A stretch of 64,000 nucleotides of DNA from Nitrosomonas sp. GTDB lineage: Bacteria > Pseudomonadota > Gammaproteobacteria > Burkholderiales > Nitrosomonadaceae. The stretch's first letter is position 1. Each line of letters begins with the position of its first letter. Of this stretch, positions 40,499-49,486 are shown piece after piece. The notes under the pieces are model-generated. The model saw only the letters and a list, made by a program, of their open reading frames with translations. It was not told the origin of the DNA and did no database searches. The stretch lies in contig JAMXAG010000015.1 in the NCBI GenBank assembly GCA_024281675.1, positions 1 through 64,000 of the forward strand, given 5' to 3'. Position numbers and translations under genes: made by a program.

Positions 40499-42988
40499 AT
40501 GAACAACGCAACGTCAAAAATTAGCGCACCTAATCATCAGTGGAAAATCCGATTTTCAATGCTAATGATTGTGTTGCTTGTAATTGGTGCCGGGCTTTAC
40601 CATTCTCGCAATCATTTTGCTGAGATTCTTCTTAGTAATCAATTAGGTAGGCTGGGATATCCACTGCAATCGATCGCTGTAATTGATCTCACGATTAATC
40701 AACTTATTATGCGTAATTTAATCGCGGGCAATAATAGAGAATTGCATTTGAATGAAATTCGTGCAAATTGGAATTGGCAGGGTTTGTTGAGTGGCAATCT
40801 TGATTCATTAGCCATAGATGGCTTACACATTTCACCCAATCTACAGCAAATAAATACAGAACCTACAGTTTCAAATTCGCAATCTTTGTCTTTATTCAAT
40901 GAAAAAGCTATTCGTATACCGAAACTGCCAATTTTATCTATCAATGACTTAGTTATCGAACTCAATGATGGCAATCGTGCTGTCACGATACTTTTATCGG
41001 GACAGAGTAGGCCACATGAGAATCCAGAAATGCAAGCCGTTCATTTGAGTGTCGCTACTTTGGGGGCACCGGGAGAAATAAGAGCACAATTACAAGCGAC
41101 CTTAGATACACAAGGTAATATACAAGGTCATATTGTGTTTTCTAAGGGGGTGGTTAACTTACCTGAAGTCCAAATCGCTGGTTTGACAGGCCATGCAACG
41201 TTTACTTTGGCAGATCTGACATTACAGCAACTACAAACAGAGTTGATTATGGTTGGTATCCAACAAACAACATTATCAAAAGCTTCGCAACTCAGAACAC
41301 TAAAAGCAGATGAATTCATTATCAAAAGTGATATTCGACAAATCAATGAATCCTGGCGAGCTAATTTAGATTTGCAGCTTAACAAAGGGCAGTTTGTTGC
41401 TGATCATAATCTGAATATAGGAAAGATTTCCGTATCGCTACCTCTCCACATCAAAAATGAGCAGAATATCTGGCGTATCGGTTTGCGTAATGCCGGACAA
41501 ATGCATTTTAACCAATTAAATTCCGGTTTTCCTGTAGTTATCAAAAAACCGTTATCGCTCGAAATTACCCGAGCGAACATTGAATTAGAAAAAAACAGAT
41601 CGGAAATCAATATAAAGCACGATATTTTAGTTAATCCGAACAAATTTTCTGTGTTTTATCAAGATACGCGCAGTAAAAAATCAATCATCCGTGAAATTCA
41701 GCTTGAAGCGGGATCAGTCAATGTCACCGGCACGCAATCTTTTAATGATGAATATCGTGGCAGCATCTTACTCAATGAGACCACATTAATCTTGCCGGAA
41801 GATCAACTGAAGCTGGATGGTATTTCTGCACATTGGTTGGCGGACTCATCCATTACAAATCGGATTGCGGATTTTTCGATTAAGCAAATTAAGCATCTTG
41901 CTCAAGATCCTTTTTTTGCACCCTTATCTCTTTCCGGAAATGTTATTCAGCAAACCAACGTGGATAAACGGGCGCCATACTTGTTGAGTCTTACTGCCGG
42001 CACATCATCTTTAAGCTATCTAAAAATGGATGGCGAATATGCAATTGAAAATGGCAATGGTCAATTAATCTTACAAATCTCACCCATAAAATTTGCCAGC
42101 AGTAAATTGCAACCAAAGCAGCTTTTTCCGCCGTTAGCTGCACTGGGAAATGTAAATGGCCAGATCCGTGGCAAAGCAACTATTCGGTGGTCGAAAAAGG
42201 GTGTTTCGAAAAGTAATGCCGTGATTTCTGCAAAAGATTTTTCTTTTGCGTATGGCAGTACGCAAGTAAAGGGCTTGAATACCAAACTCAGTTTAAATAA
42301 TTTATTGCCAATCCGAAGCGAACCCAAACAAAATATTTCTATTCAAGCACTCGATTTTGGCATACCGATACAGGATTTGCTGGTTTCTTATCAAATTAAC
42401 ACACGTGACACTCCGCGGGTTTTGCTAGATCAAGTACATTTTCTTATTTTGGGTGGCGAGGTAACAATAAACCCTGTTGTCATCAACCTTGATCCTAATG
42501 CAGAGGCATCTCAAATCGAGGCGCATCTCAACAATATCGATTTGAATACATTTTTTAAATGGATCGAAATGGATGGGTTGACCGGTGATGGGCAGCTATC
42601 AGGAAAGATCCCACTGACTCTGGGTCACGATCGCATTGCCATCACAAATGGGTATCTTGCAGCCAAGGCACCAGGGACGTTAAGCCTTCAATCAGAAAAA
42701 GCAAAGGAATTACTGGTAAATCAAGGAAAAGAAGTCGATTTGTTGTTGCAAGCAATCGAGAATTTTCATTTCAAAGAGTTAACACTGAATCTTAATAAAT
42801 CCGATACACATGATCTGAATGTTAAGCTTTCTTTACTGGGCAACAACCCAAATGTCAAGAACGGACAGGATTTTCGCTTGAATATTCAATTGGAATCCAA
42901 AATTGATAAGCTTTTGCATGCTATTCAGCAGGGATTGGTATTTTCAAACGAGATGTTGCGCGATTCGTTACAAATGGGCAATCCTTAA
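40499..42988 (+). CDS. YdbH-like AsmA-family envelope protein
   Basis: 829 aa. One N-terminal membrane anchor (about 18-36) then a long beta-rich periplasmic part. The C-terminal domain (GLTGDGQLSGKIPLTLG, LLLQAIENFHFKELTLNLN, LLGNNPNVKNGQDFRLNIQLE) matches the YdbH-type domain once labelled dicarboxylate transport. YdbH, TamB and YhdP are AsmA-like bridges moving phospholipid to the outer membrane; the same role is inferred here. An IS5-like element is inserted 35 bp past the stop. Confidence 0.82.
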   Translation: MNNATSKISAPNHQWKIRFSMLMIVLLVIGAGLYHSRNHFAEILLSNQLGRLGYPLQSIAVIDLTINQLIMRNLIAGNNRELHLNEIRANWNWQGLLSGNLDSLAIDGLHISPNLQQINTEPTVSNSQSLSLFNEKAIRIPKLPILSINDLVIELNDGNRAVTILLSGQSRPHENPEMQAVHLSVATLGAPGEIRAQLQATLDTQGNIQGHIVFSKGVVNLPEVQIAGLTGHATFTLADLTLQQLQTELIMVGIQQTTLSKASQLRTLKADEFIIKSDIRQINESWRANLDLQLNKGQFVADHNLNIGKISVSLPLHIKNEQNIWRIGLRNAGQMHFNQLNSGFPVVIKKPLSLEITRANIELEKNRSEINIKHDILVNPNKFSVFYQDTRSKKSIIREIQLEAGSVNVTGTQSFNDEYRGSILLNETTLILPEDQLKLDGISAHWLADSSITNRIADFSIKQIKHLAQDPFFAPLSLSGNVIQQTNVDKRAPYLLSLTAGTSSLSYLKMDGEYAIENGNGQLILQISPIKFASSKLQPKQLFPPLAALGNVNGQIRGKATIRWSKKGVSKSNAVISAKDFSFAYGSTQVKGLNTKLSLNNLLPIRSEPKQNISIQALDFGIPIQDLLVSYQINTRDTPRVLLDQVHFLILGGEVTINPVVINLDPNAEASQIEAHLNNIDLNTFFKWIEMDGLTGDGQLSGKIPLTLGHDRIAITNGYLAAKAPGTLSLQSEKAKELLVNQGKEVDLLLQAIENFHFKELTLNLNKSDTHDLNVKLSLLGNNPNVKNGQDFRLNIQLESKIDKLLHAIQQGLVFSNEMLRDSLQMGNP

Positions 42989-43018
42989 TAGAAGATGCGA
43001 TTACAAAATACGAATGAC

Positions 43019-43023
43019 TTCTA
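43019..43023. repeat. Target-site duplication, left
   Basis: TTCTA immediately left of the IS element; the same five bases follow its right end at 44299-44303. Confidence 0.65.
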
Positions 43024-44298
43024 AAGACCTCTGCACAACCGCGAGAATTTAGCTGTAGTGACAGAGAAAAATATCCAACTGAGAGTTATTGCACGTCATT
43101 TTGGTAGAAAGCGAAGTTTTTTTCCTTTTTTAGGGAATTTTCCCCCTTTATGCAACATTTGGACGGATTGCTCTCCTTAATGGTTGGTCTACGAAGATTT
43201 TGTTGGCTGCTTTTTTCAGGTTCATGCAGATACTTTTCAGTATGACTTGGGCGTTGACTTTTACCGTACCGAAGTAGCTGGCGCGCCCCATTCTGAATAA
43301 GCGTTTGATTGTGCCAAAACACTGTTCGACAATATAACGTTTTTTGCTGATCAATTGATTCGCCAGCTTCTGGCGTGCCAAGAAGTGGTTTGTTCTTGTA
43401 CGCACGATGCATGGTAGCTTATTTGATCTTTTGCTTTCTTAGAAACTGCCGATTGGCATTGCTGGCAGATCCCTTGTCAGCATATACCCGATTCGCCTCG
43501 ATATGCGCACCATCGATAGCTGCTTCGAAATGCATCATTTCACTCTGGTTGGCGGGAGTCGTGTGAACCCCGCGCACATAGCCGTCTTGTGCGTCCACCA
43601 CCAGGTAACTGCAGATAGCCAAACTGCGACTTCTTGCCTTTCTTTAGCCAAGTCGCATCCGGATCCGCACTTTGTTCTTCGGTACAGCTGATTCCAGGCT
43701 GACTGCCATCTTCAAACTGAACAGCCTTACCTTCGGTATCTACCTCAAGTAGGATGGTCTTTCTGGGCGTGCCGCTGACTCAATCAGCGTGGCATCAATG
43801 ACCGCTCCTGTCGCACCCTTGATCATCAATCCGTGTGATTGAAGCTGCTCATTAATAAACCTAGCAAACCATCTAGTCGGTCGTTGATTACCAGACGGTT
43901 ACGGGAACCGGCACAAAGTGGTTTGGTCCGGTATCGCATCCGACAAGGACAATCCACAAAATTGTAGAAAATCAATCATTACACAGCGCTTGCTCCAACG
44001 CAGCATCCGATAAACTATGCCACTGACCCAGCAGGATCGCTTTGAACATCAACAACACATCAAACGGTTCCTGTCCTCCACCATGCGATAACTCGCGCTT
44101 GTATAAACCCGTAAGCTTCGGACGTAACTCCTCCCACTCAATCAGCGCATCAATCTTCATCAGAACATTATCTCGCTTCAATCGCTCTGCCAATTCCAGT
44201 GCTCCAAAACTCATCTGCATCTTTTGCTCCAACTCTCTTTTAACTACCTCTATTTTAGTGGGTTATTGCAAGGGCAGGCGAGGTTGTGCAGGAGTCTT
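43024..44298 (-). mobile_element. Degenerate IS5-family insertion sequence
   Basis: 1,275 bp. Terminal inverted repeats are visible: AAGACCTCTGCACAACCGCG at the left and, read from the right end inwards, AAGACTCCTGCACAACCTCG, matching at 17 of 20 positions. TTCTA flanks both sides. The interior carries one IS5-type transposase on the minus strand, broken by several frameshifts, so it cannot move by itself but could be mobilised. It lies between the YdbH-like gene and a candidate sRNA without breaking either. Confidence 0.88.
43148..44232 (-). pseudogene. IS5-family transposase, several frameshifts
   Basis: Reading from ATG 44232 (MEQKMQMSFGALELAERLKR, then SHGGGQEPFDVLLMFKAILLGQW) the frame stops at 43972. 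It resumes in other frames: DAIPDQTTLCRFRNRL, VIDATLIESAARP, DPDATWLKKGKKSQFGY, VVDAQDGYVRGVHTTPANQSE at 43419-43622, and RYIVEQCFGTIKRLFRMGRA at 43148-43405. These are in the right order for one full IS5 transposase, with DDE-type acidic residues in VIDAT, DGYV and VEQCFG. At least four frame breaks are needed. Confidence 0.85.
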
Positions 44299-44303
44299 TT
44301 CTA
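44299..44303. repeat. Target-site duplication, right
   Basis: TTCTA directly after the right terminal repeat, identical to 43019-43023. Confidence 0.65.
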
Positions 44304-44339
44304 GATAATATTGAACAGTGGCTGCGACAATCTGTCACA

Positions 44340-44368
44340 TTCTCAAAGCTTATTGATTAGTTCATAAT
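44340..44368 (+). promoter_or_regulatory. Candidate sigma-70 promoter for a small RNA
   Basis: TTCTCA (44340-44345, 4 of 6 consensus) and CATAAT (44363-44368, 5 of 6) are separated by exactly 17 bases. Predicted start near 44375. There is no plus-strand ORF downstream, but a terminator-type hairpin ends at 44458. Confidence 0.4.
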
Positions 44369-44374
44369 GCTACT

Positions 44375-44458
44375 CAGATTCGATTACTACCTGTCCCTCG
44401 TAATCATCCGCGCCGTCCCTCCTTACCCCTCCTCTCATTATGGCGCGGATGATTTTTT
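44375..44458 (+). ncRNA. Candidate small RNA with C/U-rich terminator loop
   Basis: About 84 nt. Its 3' part is a perfect 13-bp stem (AATCATCCGCGCC at 44402-44414, GGCGCGGATGATT at 44442-44454) running into six T, a textbook factor-independent terminator on the plus strand. No plus-strand gene precedes it for over 1 kb. The 27-nt loop is almost pure C/T and contains CCTCCTTA and CCCCTCCTCTC, complementary to Shine-Dalgarno sequences. C/U-rich terminator loops that pair with G-rich leaders are known in RepG-type sRNAs. Inferred, not demonstrated. Confidence 0.5.
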
Positions 44459-44505
44459 CGGAGTTCTGTTTAAAGCTGGGCTATTCAAATTTGATTTCTC
44501 AGCAC

Positions 44506-45162
44506 TTAGTGTTTTTCAGAAATCCAGCGAGTGGCGTAACGTATCAGGTCAGCACCGTCTTTTAAATTTAATTTGGTTCGAATATTGAATCGATGTGTTT
44601 CAATGGTTTTAATGCTGCGGCATAGAAGATCTGAAATTTCCTGACTGCTTCGCCCTTGCCCAATCAAATGAAGAATTTCAAACTCGCTCGGAGTGAGCGT
44701 GTTGATTAAATCTTCAGGCGTGGCGCTTCCCCCAGAGACAAACCGCTGCAACATCTTTTCATTCATTTGTTTACTCAGATAAACATTGCCTTTCAGTACA
44801 TCACGTAGCGCAGATAACATTACATCACCTGCTTCTTGTTTCATCACATATCCCCGGGCGCCAGCACGTAACGCACGTTCTGCATATACAGACTCGTCGT
44901 GCATAGAAATGAATAGCACTGGAATTGTAGGGATCAATGCATGTATGCTCTTTATGACCTCGAAACCTGAAACGGTTTTAAGCGTCACATCTAGGGAAAT
45001 CAAATCGGGAGGAGGATTTTTTTTCAAATAAGCGATCGCTTCATTACCATCGCCCGCTTCAGCAACAACCTCCATATCCGGTTCCATATTAATCAACATC
45101 GCCATACCGTGACGGAGCATGGCATGATCATCAATCAACATGATTTTGGCTTTAGTTTTCAT
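44506..45162 (-). CDS. NarL/FixJ-type response regulator
   Basis: 218 aa. Receiver domain with acidic pocket Asp11/Asp12, phospho-acceptor Asp58 (LISLDVT), the T/S position in LFISMHDE and the Lys in YVMKQEAG. A LuxR-type helix-turn-helix follows (LTPSEFEILHLIGQGRSSQEISDLLCRSIKTIETHRFNI, about 150-190). It starts 8 bases after the stop of the histidine kinase gene, so they form a two-component pair. Targets unknown. Confidence 0.94.
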   Translation of the reverse strand: MKTKAKIMLIDDHAMLRHGMAMLINMEPDMEVVAEAGDGNEAIAYLKKNPPPDLISLDVTLKTVSGFEVIKSIHALIPTIPVLFISMHDESVYAERALRAGARGYVMKQEAGDVMLSALRDVLKGNVYLSKQMNEKMLQRFVSGGSATPEDLINTLTPSEFEILHLIGQGRSSQEISDLLCRSIKTIETHRFNIRTKLNLKDGADLIRYATRWISEKH

Positions 45163-45170
45163 AAAATACT

Positions 45171-48056
45171 TTAAGTCATTTGCATTTCTAGCCGGATTTC
45201 CATTCCGTTTTCATCTGGTTGTAAAATTTCGAATTTCGCACCCAGTTGCTTAGCACGGTATTGCATAATCTTAATTCCCATTCCTGAAGTTGACTGATGG
45301 TCGTCCTTTGAACTAGATAAGCCTACTCCATCATCACGGATTGATAAACGTAATATATCGCCGTCAAGTACCAGAGAAATATATAAATGTTGCGCTTGGC
45401 CATGACGAATGGCGTTATTGATAGCCTCTTGCGTAATTCGATATAAATTAAGCGACAAAATATTATCATCGATCATGATATTACCTTCGCAAGTAAAATC
45501 ACAAACAATCTTATAAGTTGTTGTTATTCTAGCTGCTAAAGTCCTTAATGCTGGAATTAATCCATTGGCTTCTAGTTCAAACGGCAGCAAACCTTGCGCA
45601 AGCTGTTTAATCTGTATAACAGCTGTTTGTGCTTGTGAGGCAATCGAGGCAGCAGTGGTCGACATATTGTCATCGCCTATCGCAGCAATTTGTTTCTCGA
45701 GGGCTCGTGTCTGATAACTAATTGCAGCAACCTGTTGCCCGAGATTATCGTGTAACTCCTGTCCGATGGTATGCGCCTGTTCTTCTGCGACTAAAACGAG
45801 TGCTTGTTCAAGTCGTTTGCGTTCAAGCCAACTCTCCAAATCACTGGCGATTGCGTTAACCAATTTCTGCTCTTCCGGGAGTAGTAAAGGTTTGTCGATG
45901 GGATAGAACACACGCAGTTGACCGCATACCTTGCCATTGACGCTAATCGCAGACCAACAAGTGCATGCAGGATTCCGTTCCGCACGCCTAGGCCGTGATT
46001 GTTGTTCGACTAGTTTAGTTTTGGAAAAAATTCGTTGCGCTGTGTATTGATCATGCTTTCCTGAGGTAAAGCGCCATCCATTCAATTCAATAACAGCAGT
46101 TGCAATTTCAGGAAATTGTAAAGCAGGTATCAGATGCGTAAAAATATTTTGGCACACATTATCGATTAGAGACTCAGCGCCAATTCCTCGACGAATTTCA
46201 TACAAGCAGGTCATTTCCTTTAACCGCTCATGCAATAATTCATCCACTTTTTTGCGTTCTAACCACTTAGATAAATCGCTAGCAATTGCATCGATCAAGT
46301 TTTGTTCTTCTGACACCAAATATGGCTGATTGTCAGGGTAAAATATACTTAAATAACCGCAAAATCGGTTATCCACTATAATTTTTGACTGCAGGAATGA
46401 CCCAATCACATCACTTTCCCTATAGCACTCAAGGCATACTTTTTCGTAATTAGGTAAAACCGCTAAAGATTTACTGTCAAAACTCAGGTGATAATCTTTA
46501 GAGTTGAAACGTTTTCCATAAATTTCAATGATCACTGTAGTGATCTCAGGAAATTGTATGGCAGGAATCAAAAATTCAAAAATATTTTGGCAAACACTTT
46601 CTATTGACAAATCATGTGCCAGGCCACGTCTAATTTTATATAAACACGTGATTTCTCTTAGGCGTATATGCAGTAATTCATCGACTTGCTTGCGTTCCAA
46701 CCATCTTGAGAAATCCGCTGTAATCGCATCCATTAGTTTCTGCTCTTCAGCAAGAAACTTTTTATCCGCAGGATAAAAAACTCTAAGCTGACCACATGTC
46801 TTGCCATTGATGATGATGGCAGAATGTAATTCCTGCAATAAGCTTTTGATATCATAATTGACTGATGCAATCTGCTTTCCGTCTAATTCGACTATTGCTG
46901 AAACATCGTCGGGATATCGTAGAGCGGGAATTAAATGCGTGAAGATTCGCTGACAAAGATCATGGACGGGTAATTCCAAATTAATATTGCTGCGTATTTC
47001 ATACAAACAGGTTATTTCTTTAAGTCGTTCCTGTAATTGGCTTTCTTTATGACTTAATTCGGTAGAGAATTTCTCGGCTATTTCTTTAGCGTTACGCGCT
47101 TTTTGTTCGGATGTAATGAGTTTGCCTACAAACCAGTTAAGCAACAATATTTCAGCGATGATTAAACTGGCAAGATAAAGAATAATGATTTTTAATTCTT
47201 TATTGATGGGTTTGAATAATTCTGCTTCATCCAGTTTTAAAACCATCCCTAATCCAATGGTGCGAAGGGGATGGTAAGCTTCGATAACTGGAATATCGCG
47301 ATAGTCTCTCACGGCAACGACACCATTTTTCCCCTCGAATGCGAAACTGATTGGCTGCATTTCTGTTGCAGCAACTTGTTTTAAGCGCTTAAACTTCACA
47401 CCATCCGTTTGGCTGACTAAACAAGGCATTTCACTATCTCCCTGATTGGGCGGTGCGCATAAAATAAATTCTCCCGTTTCGCCAATTAAACGAATTTCGC
47501 TGAAACGTCTGGTTAATTTTGGTAGCGCAATCTCTACTGTCACCCTGGCAATACGACGCTTTTCCTGATCCAAGATGTCTTTACTCGTATGTAGGATGAA
47601 TTGCCCATCCCAAAATAAAAAAGTCTTGTTGCCTTTATTTAAAGTGAGTGATTGTTCTTTTTTGATCGAAAAATGACCTGTTTGTATTAATAAAGTATCA
47701 CTGGCGTTGTGTAAGGTGACACCCAAAAAACCAGATTGAAGTAGCGATTCTGTGCTGCGCTGCAAATTTTCCAAGGTCTTAGTGTCATTGGGCGCTATGT
47801 TCAGCCTTTGTAATGCCTGATTCCAGAAAGGACGAAGCGTCAGAGCACGTGTATCCGTCAGCGCTTTTTCTACCTGGTTTTCAAGCAGCAATGCTTTGCC
47901 TTGTAAAGCAACGCTAAGCCCGCGTCCTAGTACTGATTCAATTTGTTGCCGCATGGTATAGTACACCGCAAGCCCAGTCGTCAGCGTCAATCCTAATAAC
48001 AGAAAACCACTGATAATGCTGATTCTGCGATCGTCACGTAATAAAAACAATTTCAT
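45171..48056 (-). CDS. Sensor histidine kinase with three GAF-like modules
   Basis: 961 aa from ATG 48056; the frame can extend to a TTG at 48140. TM1 about 15-35, a periplasmic Cache-like sensor (with CAPPNQGDSEMPC), TM2 about 295-315. Then three related cytoplasmic modules of about 135-150 aa, each opening with LxEITCLYEIR-type sequence and closing with WLERK. The kinase core is HisKA_3: phospho-acceptor His in GQELHDNLGQQ, then ATPase motifs EAINNAIRHGQ and IRDDGVGL. Modules 2 and 3 carry extra close cysteines (VCLEC, ACTC). Paired with the downstream LuxR regulator. Confidence 0.9.
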   Translation of the reverse strand: MKLFLLRDDRRISIISGFLLLGLTLTTGLAVYYTMRQQIESVLGRGLSVALQGKALLLENQVEKALTDTRALTLRPFWNQALQRLNIAPNDTKTLENLQRSTESLLQSGFLGVTLHNASDTLLIQTGHFSIKKEQSLTLNKGNKTFLFWDGQFILHTSKDILDQEKRRIARVTVEIALPKLTRRFSEIRLIGETGEFILCAPPNQGDSEMPCLVSQTDGVKFKRLKQVAATEMQPISFAFEGKNGVVAVRDYRDIPVIEAYHPLRTIGLGMVLKLDEAELFKPINKELKIIILYLASLIIAEILLLNWFVGKLITSEQKARNAKEIAEKFSTELSHKESQLQERLKEITCLYEIRSNINLELPVHDLCQRIFTHLIPALRYPDDVSAIVELDGKQIASVNYDIKSLLQELHSAIIINGKTCGQLRVFYPADKKFLAEEQKLMDAITADFSRWLERKQVDELLHIRLREITCLYKIRRGLAHDLSIESVCQNIFEFLIPAIQFPEITTVIIEIYGKRFNSKDYHLSFDSKSLAVLPNYEKVCLECYRESDVIGSFLQSKIIVDNRFCGYLSIFYPDNQPYLVSEEQNLIDAIASDLSKWLERKKVDELLHERLKEMTCLYEIRRGIGAESLIDNVCQNIFTHLIPALQFPEIATAVIELNGWRFTSGKHDQYTAQRIFSKTKLVEQQSRPRRAERNPACTCWSAISVNGKVCGQLRVFYPIDKPLLLPEEQKLVNAIASDLESWLERKRLEQALVLVAEEQAHTIGQELHDNLGQQVAAISYQTRALEKQIAAIGDDNMSTTAASIASQAQTAVIQIKQLAQGLLPFELEANGLIPALRTLAARITTTYKIVCDFTCEGNIMIDDNILSLNLYRITQEAINNAIRHGQAQHLYISLVLDGDILRLSIRDDGVGLSSSKDDHQSTSGMGIKIMQYRAKQLGAKFEILQPDENGMEIRLEMQMT

Positions 48057-48176
48057 GCTCCGTAATTGGGTATTTAGATCATAAGCGACAATTGAATTAG
48101 CTGGAAGGTTGAAAATGGTATCCAAGCAATTTTGCGACAAAAAGACGAAACAATCATGGGGATGGCCACTACAGAT

Positions 48177-49289
48177 TTAGATCCACTTCTTTTTTCTAAA
48201 GAAAATGAACATGCCGATGCCAAGAAAAATAAAAATCACCCAAATGGCAGGATAACCCCAACGCCATTTTAATTCCGGCATGTATTCAAAGTTCATGCCA
48301 TACACGCCGGCAACAAAGGTCAATGGTATGAAAATCGACGTAAAAATGGTCAAAATTTTGATGGTTTCATTCATTTTATTACTGATATTGGATAGGTAGA
48401 TGTCATGCATATCAGAAACCCTGTCGCGAAAAGAATCCAATGAATCCATAACACGCAGCACATGATCGTACACATCACCAAAGTAACGAAAGGTTTTTTC
48501 GTGAATCAAATCAGAACCTGAGCGTTGCACTGCAGCCAACAATTCCCGTACAGGCGCGATATTACGACGCATGAAAATCAGGTTTCGCTTAATTTGTTGA
48601 ATGGTTTGCAAGAAATTTGTGTCCGAATTAAAAAAAACATTGTTTTCCAACGGCCCCAACATTTCATCCAGATACTCTTCGATGGCAAAATATTTATCGA
48701 CGATGGTATCAATAATGGCATAAGCTAAATAATCGCTACCGTACTGCCGGATACGGCTATTCCGGTTTTTTAAATGCCCGTATATTGGTGTAAATGTATC
48801 GTCTGTCTTTTCTTTGAAAGTAATGACAAAATTAGCTAATAAAAGCACGCTAATCTGCTCATATTGCAAATCAAATTCCTGATCTGAGCCTATTTCGATA
48901 TCTTTGATAACAAGATATAAGAAATTGTCGTATTCTTCTATTTTTGGGCGTTGATGCGTGCTTAAAATGTCTTCGAGTACGAGCGGATGAATACTAAGAA
49001 ATTGTCCGATGCTTTCGATCGTATCTATATCGCTTAAACCATCTACATTGAGCCAAGTAATCAATTGGTCATTCTTGAATTGCTCTAATTCTGTAATCGA
49101 GCAAATTTCACGCTGTATCAGAGTATCTTTGGAATATTGCGTAACAGATATTTTACAACCTAACTCATGCTCCTTGCCGACATGAACCAGTGCGCCAGGG
49201 GGCAATCCGGCTTTTTCTGCGGCACTCTTGAAAATTCTTTTTCGAGCCGACTGATCGGCTGGGGGTGTATTGAAAGGGGTGTCATTCAT
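48177..49289 (-). CDS. corA: Magnesium/cobalt transporter CorA
   Basis: 370 aa. Long N-terminal cytoplasmic domain, then two C-terminal transmembrane helices with the channel signature YGMNFEYMPELKW near 325-337 and a basic tail (FFRKKKWI). The pentameric channel imports Mg2+ and also Co2+/Ni2+. Length and C-terminal arrangement are standard. Monocistronic between the kinase and lipoxygenase operons. Confidence 0.95.
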   Translation of the reverse strand: MNDTPFNTPPADQSARKRIFKSAAEKAGLPPGALVHVGKEHELGCKISVTQYSKDTLIQREICSITELEQFKNDQLITWLNVDGLSDIDTIESIGQFLSIHPLVLEDILSTHQRPKIEEYDNFLYLVIKDIEIGSDQEFDLQYEQISVLLLANFVITFKEKTDDTFTPIYGHLKNRNSRIRQYGSDYLAYAIIDTIVDKYFAIEEYLDEMLGPLENNVFFNSDTNFLQTIQQIKRNLIFMRRNIAPVRELLAAVQRSGSDLIHEKTFRYFGDVYDHVLRVMDSLDSFRDRVSDMHDIYLSNISNKMNETIKILTIFTSIFIPLTFVAGVYGMNFEYMPELKWRWGYPAIWVIFIFLGIGMFIFFRKKKWI

Positions 49290-49450
49290 AATAACTAACT
49301 TAGGTTAACGAGTAGTTTATTTTAAACCCAGAAATTTCAGTTAATCGTACGAGTGGGTATTGTGCATGATGAGCGATGAAGTGAAAAATCAAAATCAATT
49401 CCCTGAATCAGCGAAATTTGCTTTCAGCACAGATCAGTGCGCTTATCCCC

Positions 49451-49469
49451 CGCCAGCTTTTAGCTGGCG
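49451..49469 (-). terminator. Hairpin downstream of the lipoxygenase gene
   Basis: A perfect 8-bp stem (CGCCAGCT / AGCTGGCG) with a 3-nt loop, 17 bases past the lipoxygenase stop. No T-run follows on the minus strand, so a terminator role is likely by position only. Confidence 0.5.
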
Positions 49470-49486
49470 AAGTATCTACACTAACA

